The translations under genes were made by a program, and so were the position numbers. Of a stretch of 6,756 bases of DNA, positions 5,502-6,756 are shown one piece after another. Numbering within the stretch: the stretch's first letter is position 1; the number at the start of each line of letters is the position of its first letter. The notes beneath the pieces are model-generated. The model was not told the origin of the DNA. It saw nothing but the letters and a program-made list of their open reading frames with translations, and made no database searches. The stretch comes from Nitrospirota bacterium (GTDB taxonomy: Bacteria; Nitrospinota; Nitrospinia; Nitrospinales; Nitrospinaceae): contig JAUVMD010000069.1 of NCBI GenBank assembly GCA_030600405.1, forward strand, positions 1-6,756, read 5' to 3'.

Positions 5502-6204
5502 CGCGTCTCAGGAAACGGACAATCCCGGTTACGGCCTGATGGGCCTGACGGCCGCGGCGGTTCTGGCGGCGCTGGGGGCGATCTTTATTTATGTGCCGAC
5601 GGAGCGCACTGAAGGAGTGGTCCAGCGCATCATGTATTTCCATGTGCCTTCGGCGTGGATTGCGTTCTTCGCGTTTTTCATAGTCTTCCTGTGCAGTATT
5701 CTGTATCTGTGGAAGAAGGAACGGGAGTGGGACATATACGCCCATGCCTCGGCGGAAATCGGTATTGTTTTCTGTTCCCTGGTGTTGATCACCGGTCCGC
5801 TGTGGGCCAAGCCGATCTGGGGTGTCTGGTGGGTGTGGGACGCACGGCTGACCTCCACTCTCGTGTTATGGCTGATTTATGTGGCCTATCTGATGCTCCG
5901 CGCGCAGAGCGAGCCCGGCTCCACCCGCGCCAAGTACGCCGCCGTGATAGGAATTGTCGGGTTTCTCGACATACCCTTGATTCACTTTTCGGTGCTCTGG
6001 TGGCGCACGTTTCACCCGGACCCTAAATTTATCACCACCCAGGGCATCGGTACAGGTAATGAAACGTCCATGAATATTACGTTGATGGTTGCCCTGGCGG
6101 CGTTCACCCTGCTGTATTTTCTATTGATGAGCCTCAGGGTGCGTCTCGAACGGATGAAAGATGAAATCGACCGTATCAGAAAAGAACGACTTTACTCTCA
6201 CTAA
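5494..6204 (+). CDS. ccmC: Haem-handling membrane protein CcmC
   Basis: CcmC binds haem at its periplasmic face and promotes its covalent attachment to CcmE. The 236-residue product (E. coli about 245) has six probable spans and the hallmark WWD domain at 104-121 (WAKPIWGVWWVWDARLTS, with D116). Haem-ligand histidines are present in conserved settings: H50 (in RIMYFHVPSAW, matching E. coli H60) and H164 (in DIPLIHFSVLWW, matching H184). The N-terminal 15 residues are polar, and the C-terminus is a charged helix (213-233). The start overlaps the end of ccmD by eight bases, with AAGGA (5481-5485) eight bases ahead. The 3' end overlaps the following thioredoxin gene by 44 bases. Confidence 0.97.
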   Translation: MSDASQETDNPGYGLMGLTAAAVLAALGAIFIYVPTERTEGVVQRIMYFHVPSAWIAFFAFFIVFLCSILYLWKKEREWDIYAHASAEIGIVFCSLVLITGPLWAKPIWGVWWVWDARLTSTLVLWLIYVAYLMLRAQSEPGSTRAKYAAVIGIVGFLDIPLIHFSVLWWRTFHPDPKFITTQGIGTGNETSMNITLMVALAAFTLLYFLLMSLRVRLERMKDEIDRIRKERLYSH

Positions 6205-6756
6205 AAAGTACGCGGCGATTTATGCGGTTTTGTTTGTCGCCGCGATTCTGATTATGGTGGATCATTACTATGAGACCCCGATGACCCTGGCGGATGTCCA
6301 ATTGCCACCCGGCGTGGATACCGAAAAATCAGCGGTGGGGTTCAAGGCGCCGGCCTTTACCGTGCGCAACCTGAAAGGCAACCGCGTGCAACTGGCAGAC
6401 CATAAAGGGAAGGTGGTTATTCTCAACCTGTGGGCCACCTGGTGCGGGCCCTGCCGGGTGGAAATGCCCGGCCTGGAGAACCTTTACCGCCGGTACCGGT
6501 CCGAGGGTTTGGAAATACTGGCGGTCAGCCTCGACAAGGGGTCTCCCGACAAGGTTCAGACATTTGCCGACCAGTACCGGTTGTCCTTTCCGGTATTGCT
6601 CGATTCGGACGGACAGGTGGAAAGCCGGTACCATACTCTCACGATTCCCACCACTTACGTGATCGATAAAAAGGGCATGGTAGTGGCCGAAGTCGATGGC
6701 GCCAAAAACTGGGAATCGGAACAAACGTTCGAAGCCCTCGAATATTTGTTGAAAGC
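6161..6756 (+). CDS. Membrane-anchored TlpA/ResA/CcmG-type thioredoxin, 3' end beyond window
   Basis: The frame stays open from 6161 to the window edge (198 codons plus two bases), so the stop is not seen. The protein has a short polar N-terminus, one membrane anchor (about 17-33) and a thioredoxin fold facing the periplasm. Active site W94-C95-G96-P97-C98 is followed by R-x-E (E101), typical of the ResA/TlpA/CcmG group. The cis-proline is P163 (in TIPTTYVID). GFKAPAFTVRNL (60-71) is the usual family lead-in. In this operon it probably reduces apocytochrome cysteines directly or through CcmH, that is, the CcmG role. CcmG and ResA cannot be told apart safely here, so no symbol is given. The ATG lies 44 bases inside ccmC, with GGATGAAAG just upstream. 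No start after the ccmC stop would keep the anchor intact. By family length only a few residues should be missing. Confidence 0.92.
   Translation, partial: MKSTVSEKNDFTLTKKYAAIYAVLFVAAILIMVDHYYETPMTLADVQLPPGVDTEKSAVGFKAPAFTVRNLKGNRVQLADHKGKVVILNLWATWCGPCRVEMPGLENLYRRYRSEGLEILAVSLDKGSPDKVQTFADQYRLSFPVLLDSDGQVESRYHTLTIPTTYVIDKKGMVVAEVDGAKNWESEQTFEALEYLLK

Overview
The window carries one plus-strand operon for cytochrome c maturation by System I (Ccm). It starts after a 351-base non-coding leader and runs off the right edge. Gene order is ccmE, ccmF, ccmH, a short CcmI-like gene, ccmA, ccmB, ccmD, ccmC, and then a TlpA/ResA/CcmG-type membrane thioredoxin that is cut by the window end. No tRNA, rRNA, CRISPR array, transposase or phage gene was seen.

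Layout: bases 1-351 hold a good promoter candidate (TTGACA, 18-bp spacer, extended -10) whose -35 box is overlapped by a perfect 6-4-6 inverted repeat. CcmE (352-843) is followed by an 87-base gap and then the large haem lyase subunit CcmF (931-2946). CcmH, the CcmI-like protein, CcmB, CcmD, CcmC and the thioredoxin mostly follow with gaps of 4-5 bases or with overlaps. The exceptions are 36 bases before ccmA and 106 bases before ccmB. The ccmA-ccmB gap contains two REP-like hairpins facing each other. The 50-residue ccmD (5349-5501) is a real small gene that is easily missed.

How the genes fit together: CcmA, CcmB, CcmC and CcmD form the ABC-type complex that loads haem onto the chaperone CcmE and releases holo-CcmE. 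CcmF, CcmH and the CcmI-like protein form the haem ligation side. The thioredoxin would supply reductant to the CXXCH cysteines of apocytochromes. The set looks complete, but three parts are non-standard. CcmE has a CXXXY haem-binding motif (C123...Y127) instead of HXXXY. CcmH lacks the LRCxxC active site and has a five-cysteine cluster instead. The CcmI-like protein has only a membrane anchor and a coiled coil, with no TPR domain.

Organism: a Gram-negative bacterium of moderate GC with c-type cytochromes. The CXXXY CcmE, the Cys-rich CcmH, the E-F-H-A-B-D-C order and the linked ResA/TlpA thioredoxin suggest a deltaproteobacterial-type lineage or a relative such as Nitrospinota, rather than a gamma- or alphaproteobacterium. 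This placement is inference from gene type and order only.
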